Shown: positions 6,124-13,827 of the stretch, in pieces | Numbering within the stretch: position 1 is the first letter of the stretch | How the letters are laid out: each line of letters starts with the position of its first letter | IMG/VR virus record: IMGVR_UViG_3300008113_001181 | Location: 1 to 26,385 of that record | From: a virus | Direction: 5' to 3' (one strand) | Length of the DNA: 26,385 nucleotides | Position numbers and translations under genes: made by a program | The notes under the pieces: model-generated | What the model saw: the letters and a program-made list of their open reading frames with translations, nothing else | Told to the model about the DNA's origin: nothing | Databases searched by the model: none

Positions 6124-6795
6124 ATGGAAAATATAGAAGGTTACTTAAAAGATTATAAGGATAAGTTTGAATCTTATCATAGTGGGATGACGGTAGATAA
6201 TCATCACCAACACAATCCAGACCCAGAGTATTGGGATATTCTATTGGGTGATATAAAGTTTAATGCGGAAAGATGGAAAGGAAAGAGAGCATTAGATTTC
6301 GGATGTGGATGTGGTAGAAACCTAATCAATCTATCTACCTTAGCTGAATGGGAAACAATTGATGGATGTGATATATCAAAGAGCAATGCAGCTTATGCAC
6401 AACAATGGTATATTGATAATACACAATCAACTGCTGCCTGTAAGACATGGGAGAACAATGGTAAAGATATACAACCAACTGCGGAAGGCTATTACGATTT
6501 CATAATGTCACACATAGTATTTCAGCATATCTCAAACTATTCAGTAAGGTATTCAATCATAGAGGATATGTACAAATCGTTAAGGGATGGTGGATTATGT
6601 TCACTACACTTTATGGATTTAGGACAATCAGCACCCTATCACGATGAGTGCTTGGACTGGATGAATTGTAGAGTAGAGGATGAGCAATTCTTAATTGATG
6701 ATTTTAAGAAGATTGGATTTAAGGATGTGAGTGTGGAAACAGGTAAAGATTATTTGACATCAGTTAAATCTTATTATATAAAGGGAACTAAATAA
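6124..6795 (+). CDS. SAM-dependent methyltransferase (class I)
   Basis: The 223-residue protein shows the class I fold motifs: the SAM-binding loop ALDFGCGCGRNL (residues 56-67), the acidic residue after strand 2 in DGCDIS (D83), and the strand 4 region YDFIMSHIVFQHI (124-136), followed by LRDGGLCSLHF. This is closest to small-molecule or sugar methyltransferases of the Methyltransf_11/25 type. The DPPY or NPPY motif of DNA adenine methylases is absent, as is the PC motif of cytosine methylases, so DNA is an unlikely target. The substrate is unknown. It is an accessory gene between the terminase and tail-chaperone-like genes. Confidence 0.85.
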   Translation: MENIEGYLKDYKDKFESYHSGMTVDNHHQHNPDPEYWDILLGDIKFNAERWKGKRALDFGCGCGRNLINLSTLAEWETIDGCDISKSNAAYAQQWYIDNTQSTAACKTWENNGKDIQPTAEGYYDFIMSHIVFQHISNYSVRYSIIEDMYKSLRDGGLCSLHFMDLGQSAPYHDECLDWMNCRVEDEQFLIDDFKKIGFKDVSVETGKDYLTSVKSYYIKGTK

Positions 6796-6823
6796 CAAAT
6801 GTAAATTCACAATTGTAAACAAT

Positions 6824-7453
6824 ATGAAAAAAGAAATTAAAATCACAGTACCAACTAAATGGTCAGCAGTTACACTTAAACAATACCTAGCACTACAAAG
6901 AGATTTGAAAGTGTATGGTGATGATGAGAATGCTTATGTAGCATGTTTGTTACATCACCTATGTGGATTCTCAGCGGAGTATCTGCATGGATTGGATACT
7001 GAAACCTTTATTAAGATTAAGAAAGACCTTACAGGCTTTATGACTAATACTAATAGTGACTTACAAAGGTTTATTAAAATTGACGGGGTAGAGTATGGTT
7101 TTGAACCTAACCTATCAAAAATGGCGTATGGTGCATATTTGGATATTACAAAGCATGATACATTTACGATTGATGAGAATTGGGCAAAGATAATGAGTAT
7201 CCTTTATAGACCTGTAAAGAGAAAGGGAATGGGAACGTATGAGATAGAAGAATACACAGGCAAAGATAATGAAGCCCTATTCTTAGAAGTTCCTATGGAT
7301 GTACATTACGGAGCATTGTTTTTTTTTGTTCGTTTATTAACGGCCTTACCGAGCGTTATCCTGAAATCTATGATGGATTCGGAGAAGCTCCCTCCGAGCA
7401 TCAAATCCGTTTTGGAAAGAAGTGGAAAAATTACAGCTCAGTTATCCAGTTAG
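6824..7453 (+). CDS. Tail assembly chaperone-like protein, zero-frame product
   Basis: The 209-residue protein contains LKQYLALQRDLKVYGDDENA, a middle segment IDGVEYGFEPNLSKMAYGAY, and MSILYRPVKRKG followed by YEIEEYTGKD. I recognise this layout from Bacteroidota phage proteins near tail genes, usually left hypothetical but resembling tail assembly chaperones. The codons for residues 166-168 form a run of nine T (7319-7327), where a -1 shift opens a long extension. After the run, the zero frame continues 41 residues and ends LERSGKITAQLSS. In known systems the short and long chaperones bind the tape-measure protein during tail building. No tape-measure gene is visible here, so the role is moderately supported. 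Confidence 0.65.
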   Translation: MKKEIKITVPTKWSAVTLKQYLALQRDLKVYGDDENAYVACLLHHLCGFSAEYLHGLDTETFIKIKKDLTGFMTNTNSDLQRFIKIDGVEYGFEPNLSKMAYGAYLDITKHDTFTIDENWAKIMSILYRPVKRKGMGTYEIEEYTGKDNEALFLEVPMDVHYGALFFFVRLLTALPSVILKSMMDSEKLPPSIKSVLERSGKITAQLSS

Positions 7454-7590
7454 CTGGTGGAGATATAATGAAAATGGATGAAGTAACTACATTGCCATTA
7501 GAACAATGCTTATTATTCCTTGCGTATAACTCGGATTACAATTACTTACAAAACCTACTACACAAAGAAGTTTTGGCAAGAAACAAATAG
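6824..7590 (+). CDS. Frameshifted long product of the tail chaperone-like gene
   Basis: A -1 shift at the nine-T run (7319-7327) would join residues 1-168 to 87 codons of the -1 frame (7327-7587), ending at TAG 7588-7590, a 255-residue product. The -1 frame has no stop from the run onward and encodes convincing protein: FGKKWKNYSSVIQLAGGD, then MKMDEVTTLPLEQCLLFLAY. This resembles the companion protein that follows chaperone-like genes in related phages. The only ATG in the extension is at 7468, too late to make the whole domain. About 126 bases code in both frames. This copies the G/GT arrangement of lambda and many tailed phages. Confidence 0.65.
7319..7327 (+). promoter_or_regulatory. Slippery run of nine T for -1 frameshift
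   Basis: Zero-frame codons here are TTT TTT TTT after TTG and before GTT. The run contains the heptamer T-TTT-TTT, on which paired tRNAs can slip back one base and pair again fully. A 6-base stem, TCGGAG (7379-7384) with CTCCGA (7392-7397), lies about 50 bases downstream, farther than usual for a stimulator, so its role is doubtful. Confidence 0.6.
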
Positions 7591-7615
7591 TAATCCACTA
7601 CATTTAGGGAATCGG

Positions 7616-7624
7616 TTGTTAAAT
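7616..7624 (+). promoter_or_regulatory. TTGTTAAAT leader motif
   Basis: This exact nine-base motif starts 26 bases before the ATG at 7642 and recurs before the genes at 4343, 13828 and 17479. It sits in the short gap after the frameshifted chaperone-like gene. It may be a phage promoter element, or a chance effect of A/T-rich leaders. Confidence 0.3.
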
Positions 7625-7641
7625 AATAAAATCATTAGTAT

Positions 7642-7902
7642 ATGCCAACTCCAGCTTACTTAGCCAGATTCAAAGCAACATCTGGTATTTACTTAGGACC
7701 TACTAGGGGAAAGAGTTCACCAAAGAACAATAGACAAGCTTGTTTATGTGCGAATTCAAACACATACTCACGCAAATGTTGTAATGGTGCATTGATTCAG
7801 CAAGGGATAGGACAAACACAACAACCGGCACAATTTGCAACAAGAGGAGCATTTAGTGTTGGGTTCTCTAATGGTTTTGATATAGGAACACCCGTTTATT
7901 AA
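7642..7902 (+). CDS. Small Cys-motif structural-region protein
   Basis: This 86-residue protein contains CLC (residues 34-36), TYSRKCCNGALIQQGIG (41-57) with a CC pair, then a Gln-rich stretch and an aromatic C-terminus. A CLC...YS..CC.G.L..QGIG pattern is familiar to me from Bacteroidota phage proteins next to fiber genes; its function is unknown. The four cysteines could bind metal or form disulfides. It stands between the chaperone-like gene and the long repeat fiber, 15 bases before the latter, so a minor tail or fiber-base protein is plausible. Confidence 0.65.
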   Translation: MPTPAYLARFKATSGIYLGPTRGKSSPKNNRQACLCANSNTYSRKCCNGALIQQGIGQTQQPAQFATRGAFSVGFSNGFDIGTPVY

Positions 7903-7917
7903 AAATTATAGAAACTT

Positions 7918-9663
7918 ATGTCTCAATTAAATAAAACACAATTAGAGCAACAAAACCAAACCAGCTTTCCTAATAATAATGCTGGGTTTATTACTCCATC
8001 AATACTAAGAGGATTCAATACAGATATGATTGATAGCTTGGTTGATGAAGGTGAGTATAATATAAATTCAGCTTCATTCTCAGGAAGTATTGCAGCATTG
8101 CAGAATTTTAGTTCTTCATTGGATGGACCTTTTGCAACTCAAGCAGAATTAACTCAAACTGCATCAATACTACAAGCTGACATTAATACTAAAGCAACTG
8201 TAACTGGTAGTAATAAGTTCGCAGGTTCTCAAACTATTTCAGGTTCTATTTTCCTTTCATCATCCGTAGTAGGTGACCCACATCAGATTGGTAATACATC
8301 AGGTGGTGACTTGTTTATAGCAGGTGCAGCTGGAGCAGATGTTGTTTTAGAATCAAATAGTACATTTACTATTAATGCAAACAATGGTGTAACAATTAAC
8401 TCAACACTAAATGTGGATGATTTATTAATAGCAGAGCAAGGATTAATCGTAACAGGCTCTCCTTACAATGCAGTAGATGTTCAGGGTGGATTGCATTTAA
8501 TGGGTGGTAACGTAAAGGTGACAGGTTCGGCATTTATCTATGGTAATTTAGAAATGCAATACGATGCGGCTGGTAATGGTATCATCCGTTCAAATGAGAT
8601 TACATCATCTAATATGAGAACAAACAACTTAGAGGTGACAGCATCTTTAAGAGTATCAGGTTCAACTACAATAACAGGTAGTACAAACATATTAGGTAAC
8701 ACATCTATAACAGGTAACATAACTGGAAGTAGCAACTTAAAGGTAGGTGGACATGTATCAGCAAGTGGTGGAGTAAATGCACAGGGTGGTGGTACTTTTA
8801 CTGGAAATTTAGTTGTAGGTGATGTAGGTACATTTAGTGGATTAGGAACAAACGTAATGTCTGGTTCTCTAATCATTAATCAAAACTTAACTGTATTAGG
8901 TAGTTCATCGGTAAACTATATTACATCTTCTCAATTATCTATTGGAACAAATATTATATCAGTAAACACACAAACGCCAGGTGTAAGATTTGGTGGATTA
9001 GTTGTAAACGATAGTGGCTCATTACCACAAAACTCAGGTTCATTATTTTATGATTCGGTTGAAAATCGTTGGATTTCCATACACACATTAGGTGCAGGAA
9101 CTACATCTTCATTATTCATATTAGGACCTGAAACATATAACAATATAGGTAATGAAACAGGCATAGCAACAAACACAATACCAAAAGGAATTGATAACGG
9201 AGAGCGTATCGGTCCATCATCAATAGTAGATAACGGAACTGAAATACAATTAGGTAATGCAGTTAGATTCGGAAATGGTGTGACTGGTTCATTAAACGTA
9301 CAAGGTGCATTCACTGCTTCATTAAGAGATGGATATGCATGGGTAGGTGTTAATGGTACGGCAGCATTAGTTGCAACATCATCTATTCAGGGTGTACAAT
9401 TTCCTTACACTGGTTCGGCATCAATAACAGGTTCACTTAAAGTAGTTGGTAAAGTAGAGGTAACAAGCTCTTTCTTACCACAAATATTAAGCGGTAGCAC
9501 ATCAGGTTCTTTAATAGGTAATTTAGGTGTATCATCAACAATACCTAAAGTAAATAATATTGTATCTCTAACACAGTACAAATGGTTCAGGAGGTACTTC
9601 GGGTGTAAGTGGCACAAGCGGAGTAAATGGTACGAGTGGTGTGAATGGTACAAACGGAGTTAA
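7918..9663 (+). CDS. Repeat-rich tail fiber, 3' end out of frame
   Basis: The 581-residue protein is built of short Ser/Thr/Gly/Val repeats such as TITGSTNILGNTSITGN, which suggest a beta-helical or trimeric fiber. The first 50 residues are less repetitive and may attach to the tail. Residues 548-554 read NIVSLTQ, which matches HIVTLTE in the next reading frame. From about codon 555 the composition changes abruptly to Trp, Lys, Arg and Cys (YKWFRRYFGCKWHKR), plainly the wrong frame of collagen-like codons. So the true gene probably continues, by a +1 shift near 9574-9581, into the frame ending at 10963. Mutation, assembly error or real frameshift cannot be told apart here. Confidence 0.75.
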   Translation: MSQLNKTQLEQQNQTSFPNNNAGFITPSILRGFNTDMIDSLVDEGEYNINSASFSGSIAALQNFSSSLDGPFATQAELTQTASILQADINTKATVTGSNKFAGSQTISGSIFLSSSVVGDPHQIGNTSGGDLFIAGAAGADVVLESNSTFTINANNGVTINSTLNVDDLLIAEQGLIVTGSPYNAVDVQGGLHLMGGNVKVTGSAFIYGNLEMQYDAAGNGIIRSNEITSSNMRTNNLEVTASLRVSGSTTITGSTNILGNTSITGNITGSSNLKVGGHVSASGGVNAQGGGTFTGNLVVGDVGTFSGLGTNVMSGSLIINQNLTVLGSSSVNYITSSQLSIGTNIISVNTQTPGVRFGGLVVNDSGSLPQNSGSLFYDSVENRWISIHTLGAGTTSSLFILGPETYNNIGNETGIATNTIPKGIDNGERIGPSSIVDNGTEIQLGNAVRFGNGVTGSLNVQGAFTASLRDGYAWVGVNGTAALVATSSIQGVQFPYTGSASITGSLKVVGKVEVTSSFLPQILSGSTSGSLIGNLGVSSTIPKVNNIVSLTQYKWFRRYFGCKWHKRSKWYEWCEWYKRS

Positions 9664-9834
9664 TGGAACGAATGGTGCGAATGGCTCATCCGGTACTTCT
9701 GGATTCAATGGTGCACCTGGTAACCCTGGTTCATCAGGAACTTCTGGTACAAGCGGTGTGAGCGGAACTAGTGGAGTGAGTGGCACATCAGGCGTAAATG
9801 GAACATCAGGTTCATCAGGTACATCTGGAGAATC
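9584..9834 (+). repeat. Collagen-like GGnACnAGyGG-type DNA repeats
   Basis: Nine-base units encoding Gly-x-y triplets, mostly GTSG and NGTNG, run through this stretch. Such repeats gain or lose units readily and are difficult to assemble. The frame break of the fiber gene lies at the left edge of this block. Confidence 0.75.
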
Positions 9835-10963
9835 TCAACAATATACAACAACATCAACTACTTCTATTTCAATAGGAAGTGTTGGTAACAATAGAACAAT
9901 AACGGTATCAGCTGGATTAGATTATACGGTAGGACAACCTATGGTATGTGCTTACGATGTGAGCAACTATATGGAAGGTATCGTAGTATCTTACAATGAT
10001 ATTACGGGTTCAATGACATTCCAAATTACTTTAGCAGTTGGTAGTGGAACATACGCAAGCTGGACTGTAAACTTACAAGCAGCAACTGGACCAGCTGGTT
10101 CTTCTGGAACTTCAGGTACTTCATTCCTTCCAACTTATATTGGTAATGTATCAATTACAGGTTCAGTAAATGTATTAGGTTCAATAGGAGTACAAGTAGG
10201 AACTGAATCAGGTTCAGTTGTTGACAATAGAAACGATACATTCCCATCAGTACCTAGAATTGAACACATTGTAACTCTAACTGAAGCAGAATACGCAGGT
10301 ATAGCAGTACCGGATGTGAATACATTATACATCATATCAGGTTCAAACATAGTTGATACTACATTCCCTTATACAGGTAGTGCACAAATCACAGGTTCAT
10401 TAGGAGTAACTGGTTCAGTTAATTTCTTTGGTGGTGATTTCAAAGTTACTGACCAAAATAGAAATGGTGAATTTGATGTAGATTTCTTTAAGGTAAAGAC
10501 AGTTAGTGGAGCACAATTTACTGGAAGCTTAAAATCACAAGGTGGATTTACAGGTTCTCTATTAGGTAACGCAACAACAGCCACTAATGGATTCCCATTC
10601 ACTGGTTCAGCAGTTGTATCTGGTTCAGTAATCATAACTGGTTCAGCACAAGGTAATGTAGTTGCGGTGACAGTAGCAAGTAACACAGCATCAATTGATA
10701 TGAATGCTGGAAACTTCTTTACGGTAACATTAGCAAATAGTGCAACAACACACTTTAATGTGACAAACTTAAACCCTGGTGAGAACGCAAACATATTTGT
10801 AACAACTGGTACTATATCATCCGCATCATTCAGCAGTAATGTTAAACAGCCATCAGGTTCGTTTTACTTACCATCGTCTGGTAGTGGTGTAACCGATGTA
10901 TTATCATTAGTAGCATTGAATTCAACAAATGCATATATTGTAAACGCAAAAAGATTTATATAA
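9641..10963 (+). CDS. Collagen-like repeat tail fiber, continuation of the preceding gene
   Basis: The frame is open from 9572 with no ATG until about 9940; the GTG at 9641 is the only early start and lies inside the repeats, so independent initiation is doubtful. Residues about 1-65 are collagen-like G-x-y repeats (NGTNGVNGTNG, GVSGTSGVSGTSG). A compact domain follows (about 70-150), another GSSGTSGTS stretch, then PSVPRIEHIVTLTEAEYAGI and more ITGS-type repeats as in the upstream fiber, ending in a beta-rich tip. Together with 7918-9663 this would make a fiber of roughly 1,000 residues. Its stop TAA overlaps the next ATG by one base, so the downstream part is probably still translated. Confidence 0.65.
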   Translation: MNGTNGVNGTNGANGSSGTSGFNGAPGNPGSSGTSGTSGVSGTSGVSGTSGVNGTSGSSGTSGESQQYTTTSTTSISIGSVGNNRTITVSAGLDYTVGQPMVCAYDVSNYMEGIVVSYNDITGSMTFQITLAVGSGTYASWTVNLQAATGPAGSSGTSGTSFLPTYIGNVSITGSVNVLGSIGVQVGTESGSVVDNRNDTFPSVPRIEHIVTLTEAEYAGIAVPDVNTLYIISGSNIVDTTFPYTGSAQITGSLGVTGSVNFFGGDFKVTDQNRNGEFDVDFFKVKTVSGAQFTGSLKSQGGFTGSLLGNATTATNGFPFTGSAVVSGSVIITGSAQGNVVAVTVASNTASIDMNAGNFFTVTLANSATTHFNVTNLNPGENANIFVTTGTISSASFSSNVKQPSGSFYLPSSGSGVTDVLSLVALNSTNAYIVNAKRFI

Positions 10964-11871
10964 TGAGTATATTCGCATCTACCGCATTTTGGAATTTACA
11001 ACCTGTAGCAGCAGGACCTGTTGGTCCTGTAACATTGGATTACTTAATAGTAGCCGGTGGTGGTGCTGGAGGTGGTGAACGAAGTGGTGGTGGTGGAGCT
11101 GGAGGATTACTTTCAGGTTCTTTCTCACCTTCTATTCAAGCATACACAATTACAATTGGAGCTGGTGGTCCTAATCCTGGCGCTGTACAAGATGGTGCTA
11201 GTGGTAATAATACAACTGCCCTTGGATTTACTGCAATAGGTGGTGGAGGTGGTGGAGCTTCCGTACCTGGTTCTACTGGAGCTAAGAACGGAGGTTCTGG
11301 TGGTGGAGCTGGTGATTATGGTAACACTGCACCGAGAACACAACCTGGTAGTGGTTCATTCGGACCTCCAATACAGGGTTACCCTGGTGGTAACGGATTG
11401 TATTTAGGTTCACCTCAAACTCTATCAGCTGGTGGCGGTGGTGGTGCATCGGCAACAGGTTCAGCTGCAGTAGCTGCTGTAAACTCAGGTGGTGCTGGTG
11501 GTGATGGTAGACAATCTTCTATCAGAGGAACATTAGTTTACTACGCAGGTGGTGGAGGCGGAGGCCGTTCATACCCTGGTAGTAATGTGAGAGCACCTGG
11601 TGGACAAGGTGGTGGTGGAGCTAGTGGTGTGGATTCTGCATCAGCAAACGCAGCAACAGGTAATGGAGTAGCAGGAACTGCTAACACCGGAGGTGGTGGA
11701 GGTGGTGCTTCGTGGGGAGGCAGTAGAGTTGGAGCAGGTGGAGGTTCTGGTATAGTAGTAATAAGATACTTAGCATCTTCAATGACAGCAACAGGTGGAA
11801 CTGAAACTACCGATGGAGCATACAAAGTACACTCATTCACATCATCAGGAACATTTACTAGAACCGCATAA
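10963..11871 (+). CDS. Glycine-rich adhesin-like protein 1
   Basis: The 302-residue protein has a short start (MSIFASTAFWNLQPVAAGP), then LDYLIVAGGGAGGG and a long glycine-rich body with many GGGG runs, consistent with packed polyglycine II helices as in tip adhesins of some phages. It ends GSGIVVIRY, ATGGT, and YKVHSFTSSGTFT, a terminal pattern shared by glycine-rich domains of this class. It probably forms a receptor-binding tip on the fiber, exposed on the virion. Its ATG shares one base with the stop of the fiber gene. Two paralogues lie at 13013 and 14106. Function in host binding is inferred from family resemblance. Confidence 0.75.
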   Translation: MSIFASTAFWNLQPVAAGPVGPVTLDYLIVAGGGAGGGERSGGGGAGGLLSGSFSPSIQAYTITIGAGGPNPGAVQDGASGNNTTALGFTAIGGGGGGASVPGSTGAKNGGSGGGAGDYGNTAPRTQPGSGSFGPPIQGYPGGNGLYLGSPQTLSAGGGGGASATGSAAVAAVNSGGAGGDGRQSSIRGTLVYYAGGGGGGRSYPGSNVRAPGGQGGGGASGVDSASANAATGNGVAGTANTGGGGGGASWGGSRVGAGGGSGIVVIRYLASSMTATGGTETTDGAYKVHSFTSSGTFTRTA

Positions 11872-11881
11872 AATATAGAAT

Positions 11882-12214
11882 ATGGCACACTTTGCAAGAA
11901 TAGATGAAAGGGGTTATGTACAGGAAGTATTAGTAGTAGATAACTCACAGGAACATAGAGGACAAGAATTCCTAGCTAATGATTTAGGATTGGGAGGAAC
12001 GTGGATACAAACATCATATAATGGTAACTTCAGAAAGCAATTTGCTGGAATAGGTTATTGGTATGATGAAGCACTTGATATTTTTATTTCACCTAAACCA
12101 TGTCCTAGTTGGATATTAAACCCTATAACATGGGATTGGGAAGCACCAATACCAAGACCCGATGAGTTATCTTATTGGGATGAAGAAACATTAAGTTGGA
12201 AAGAAATAAAATAA
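11882..12214 (+). CDS. MAHFA-type phage protein, full length
   Basis: The 110-residue protein begins MAHFARIDERGYVQEVLVV and contains TWIQTSYNGNFRKQFAGIGYWYDE, then PKPCPSWILN and a Trp-rich end. The pattern MAHFA...W.QTSYNG.FR..FAGIGY...PP.P.PSW is familiar to me from many marine and cyanobacterial phages, usually in or near fiber genes, with no proven function. It lies 10 bases after glycine-rich protein 1. A shortened copy of the same domain opens the gene at 14930. It may be a virion or fiber accessory protein. Confidence 0.75.
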   Translation: MAHFARIDERGYVQEVLVVDNSQEHRGQEFLANDLGLGGTWIQTSYNGNFRKQFAGIGYWYDEALDIFISPKPCPSWILNPITWDWEAPIPRPDELSYWDEETLSWKEIK

Positions 12215-12220
12215 TAGATT

Positions 12221-12475
12221 ATGTTTAGAATTAAAGCAGGTGGTAGAAATATAAATGCATCCGTAGGTAGCGGTACGCAAGTTAATGCTTCAAAGAGTGC
12301 ACCTATATTTGTATCATTAAGTACAACTACTTCAACAACAACAATATTACCAACAACAACAACTACTTCAACTTCAACAACATCAACAACTACATTTCCA
12401 TATCCTTGGATTTTAGCATCTGCTAAATGGAATGATTATGGTGTGTGGAAAGATGATTCAATTTGGATAGATTAA
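12221..12475 (+). CDS. Short protein with Thr/Ser-rich linker
   Basis: This 84-residue protein has three parts: a basic N-terminus (MFRIKAGGRNINASVGSG), a Thr/Ser-rich linker at residues 34-59, and a Trp-rich C-terminus (YPWILASAKWNDYGVWKDD). No catalytic motif is seen. The linker resembles mucin-like or surface-protein stalks and recurs in three other genes of this window. The short N-terminus could anchor it to the virion while the aromatic end binds a partner or a host sugar. The role is inferred from structure and position only. Confidence 0.65.
   Translation: MFRIKAGGRNINASVGSGTQVNASKSAPIFVSLSTTTSTTTILPTTTTTSTSTTSTTTFPYPWILASAKWNDYGVWKDDSIWID
12320..12397 (+). repeat. Thr/Ser codon repeat (linker 1)
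   Basis: Nearly pure ACA/ACT/TCA codons encode a Thr/Ser linker. The low-complexity DNA is closely related to the other four linker blocks and is prone to slippage and recombination. Confidence 0.7.
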
Positions 12476-12487
12476 AATTAATATAAT

Positions 12488-13009
12488 ATGCCATTACAAA
12501 CAGTAAATAACGGAGATACAGGAGCAGTAGCAAGAGCAAAAATAAATGCTGCTATTGATGCAATTAACGCAATGACTAGTACAACAACGACTAGTACATC
12601 TACAACAACTGCACCAACTACAACGAGTAGCACAACTACATCTACATCTACTACTACTCAACCAACAACTACAACGAGTAGCACAACTACTTCATCAACA
12701 AGTACAACTACGATGCCAACATCATACAATTATCAAATAAGTAATTGTGCTGGAGGTTCATCATATACGATAACAACTTCTATGTTTTTAAGTTCAGCAC
12801 AGGTTTATAAGTTTTTTGCACCTGGTGCACCTTATGATACTAACGCATGTTGGACAGTAACTCCTTCTGGAATGGGTGGAACATTCTCAACTGTGATGAA
12901 CACATACGGAAGTTGTATTGAATGTACATCTGGAACTACAACAACAAGCAGTACAAGTACAACAACTTATACTCCTCCCCCAACAACTTCAACAACAACA
13001 ATGCCATAA
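12488..13009 (+). CDS. Modular adhesin-like protein with two Thr-rich linkers
   Basis: The 173-residue protein opens with MPLQTVNNGDTGAVARAKIN, like the attachment start of many phage tail proteins. A Thr/Ser-rich linker follows (residues 30-76), then a small domain (79-147) with C87, C121, C143 and C146, including CWTV and YGSCIEC. A second Thr-rich linker with a PPP step ends the protein. I have seen similar four-Cys, beta-rich modules in Bacteroidota phage tail proteins, without a known ligand. It is probably a virion-attached binding module on a flexible stalk. That it ends in a linker suggests a lost or exchanged C-terminal domain. Confidence 0.65.
   Translation: MPLQTVNNGDTGAVARAKINAAIDAINAMTSTTTTSTSTTTAPTTTSSTTTSTSTTTQPTTTTSSTTTSSTSTTTMPTSYNYQISNCAGGSSYTITTSMFLSSAQVYKFFAPGAPYDTNACWTVTPSGMGGTFSTVMNTYGSCIECTSGTTTTSSTSTTTYTPPPTTSTTTMP
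12575..12715 (+). repeat. Thr/Ser codon repeat (linker 2)
   Basis: This block has internal near-copies: ACTACAACGAGTAGCACAAC occurs from about 12617 and again from about 12667, about 50 bases apart, showing recent internal duplication. Confidence 0.65.
12929..13006 (+). repeat. Thr/Ser codon repeat (linker 3)
   Basis: A Thr/Ser stretch with a short Pro run sits at the very end of the gene, only a few bases before the next start. Its terminal position is unusual for a linker. Confidence 0.65.
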
Positions 13010-13012
13010 GAT

Positions 13013-13792
13013 ATGATAGCATATTTAGGAAATAATATAATTACACAAGTGTATAATGCAAATAATACAATATCATTTATTCCAAATGTATCAGGCTCTG
13101 AGCAATTGCTAGAAATTGATTATTTAATATTAGGTGCTGGTGGTGAAGCATTTAGTGGAGGTGGAGGTGCTGGTCAATATGTTACAGGAAGTGCATCTTT
13201 AATTGAAGGAGTATATCCTGTTACTGCTGGTAAAATAACAACTGGAACAGCGGTACAAGTTCAAGTAAGTGGCTCTCATTCTTCTTTCAATGGAATAGTA
13301 TCCAAAGGTGGTGGTAATGGTGGATATTTTAATGTAAATGCAGCATTAGCAAGAGGATGGAATGGAGCAAGTGGTGGTGGTGCTGCAAGAACACCTTTTG
13401 CTATTGGCGGAACCGGTAATCCACAATTTAATGGTGCTAGTGAGTCATCAGGTCAAAATAGAGCAGGTGGTGGTGGTGGTGTAGCTGGACCAGGTACAAA
13501 TAATTTCGGAGTTGCAGGTGGAGCTGGATTACCATGGTTAGATGGAAATTATTATGCTGGTGGTGGTGGTGCTGAAAATGCTGGAGGCGGTGCATTGGGA
13601 TGTTCACCCGCCGGCGGTGGTGGTGGTAATTGGGGTGAAGGACCTAGTGGACCTGGTATGGTTAAAATTAGATATGCCGGTGAACCAAAAGCAACAGGCG
13701 GAACAATAACACAAAGTGGAGGATATACATACCATACATATACAGGAACATCAACTGATACTGTTAGTACATTTGTTTATTATTCACTATAA
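13013..13792 (+). CDS. Glycine-rich adhesin-like protein 2
   Basis: The 259-residue protein starts MIAYLGNNIITQVYNANNTI, perhaps an attachment segment, then has LLEIDYLILGAGGEAFSGGG and a glycine-rich body. It closes with GMVKIRYAGEPKATGGTITQ and GGYTYHTYTGTST. This end matches proteins 1 and 3, with the ATGG-T/D-ITQSGGYTYHT form shared most closely with protein 3. It starts three bases after the Thr-linker gene. It probably forms a polyglycine-type receptor-binding tip. A final tail, VSTFVYYSL, is unlike its paralogues. Confidence 0.75.
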   Translation: MIAYLGNNIITQVYNANNTISFIPNVSGSEQLLEIDYLILGAGGEAFSGGGGAGQYVTGSASLIEGVYPVTAGKITTGTAVQVQVSGSHSSFNGIVSKGGGNGGYFNVNAALARGWNGASGGGAARTPFAIGGTGNPQFNGASESSGQNRAGGGGGVAGPGTNNFGVAGGAGLPWLDGNYYAGGGGAENAGGGALGCSPAGGGGGNWGEGPSGPGMVKIRYAGEPKATGGTITQSGGYTYHTYTGTSTDTVSTFVYYSL

Positions 13793-13800
13793 ATTAAAAC

Positions 13801-13816
13801 TTAATTGTTAAATTAA
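13801..13816 (+). promoter_or_regulatory. Inverted repeat with TTGTTAAAT motif
   Basis: TTAATT-GTTA-AATTAA is a perfect 6-base inverted repeat that contains TTGTTAAAT (13805-13813), 23 bases before the ATG at 13828. It may be a promoter element or protein-binding site. The A/T-rich composition makes chance possible. Confidence 0.3.
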
Positions 13817-13827
13817 AAAAGAATATT

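Noticed and set aside
9641-9643. GTG at 9641 as a true independent start of the collagen-like gene
   Set aside because: It lies inside the repeats, has no A/T-rich leader like the other genes, and the frame is open and repeat-like upstream of it.
9568-9786. Minus-strand Pro-rich frames over the collagen-like and glycine-rich genes (also near 11541-11948 and 14174-14473)
   Set aside because: They are reverse complements of Gly/Thr repeat codons; their Pro, Val or Ser/Thr-rich composition is a by-product and they lack plausible leaders.
11057-11239. Plus-strand overlapping frames within glycine-rich genes (also 14512-14694 and 24280-24468)
   Set aside because: They are Val/Leu/Gln-rich out-of-frame readings of repeat codons and lie wholly within well-supported genes.
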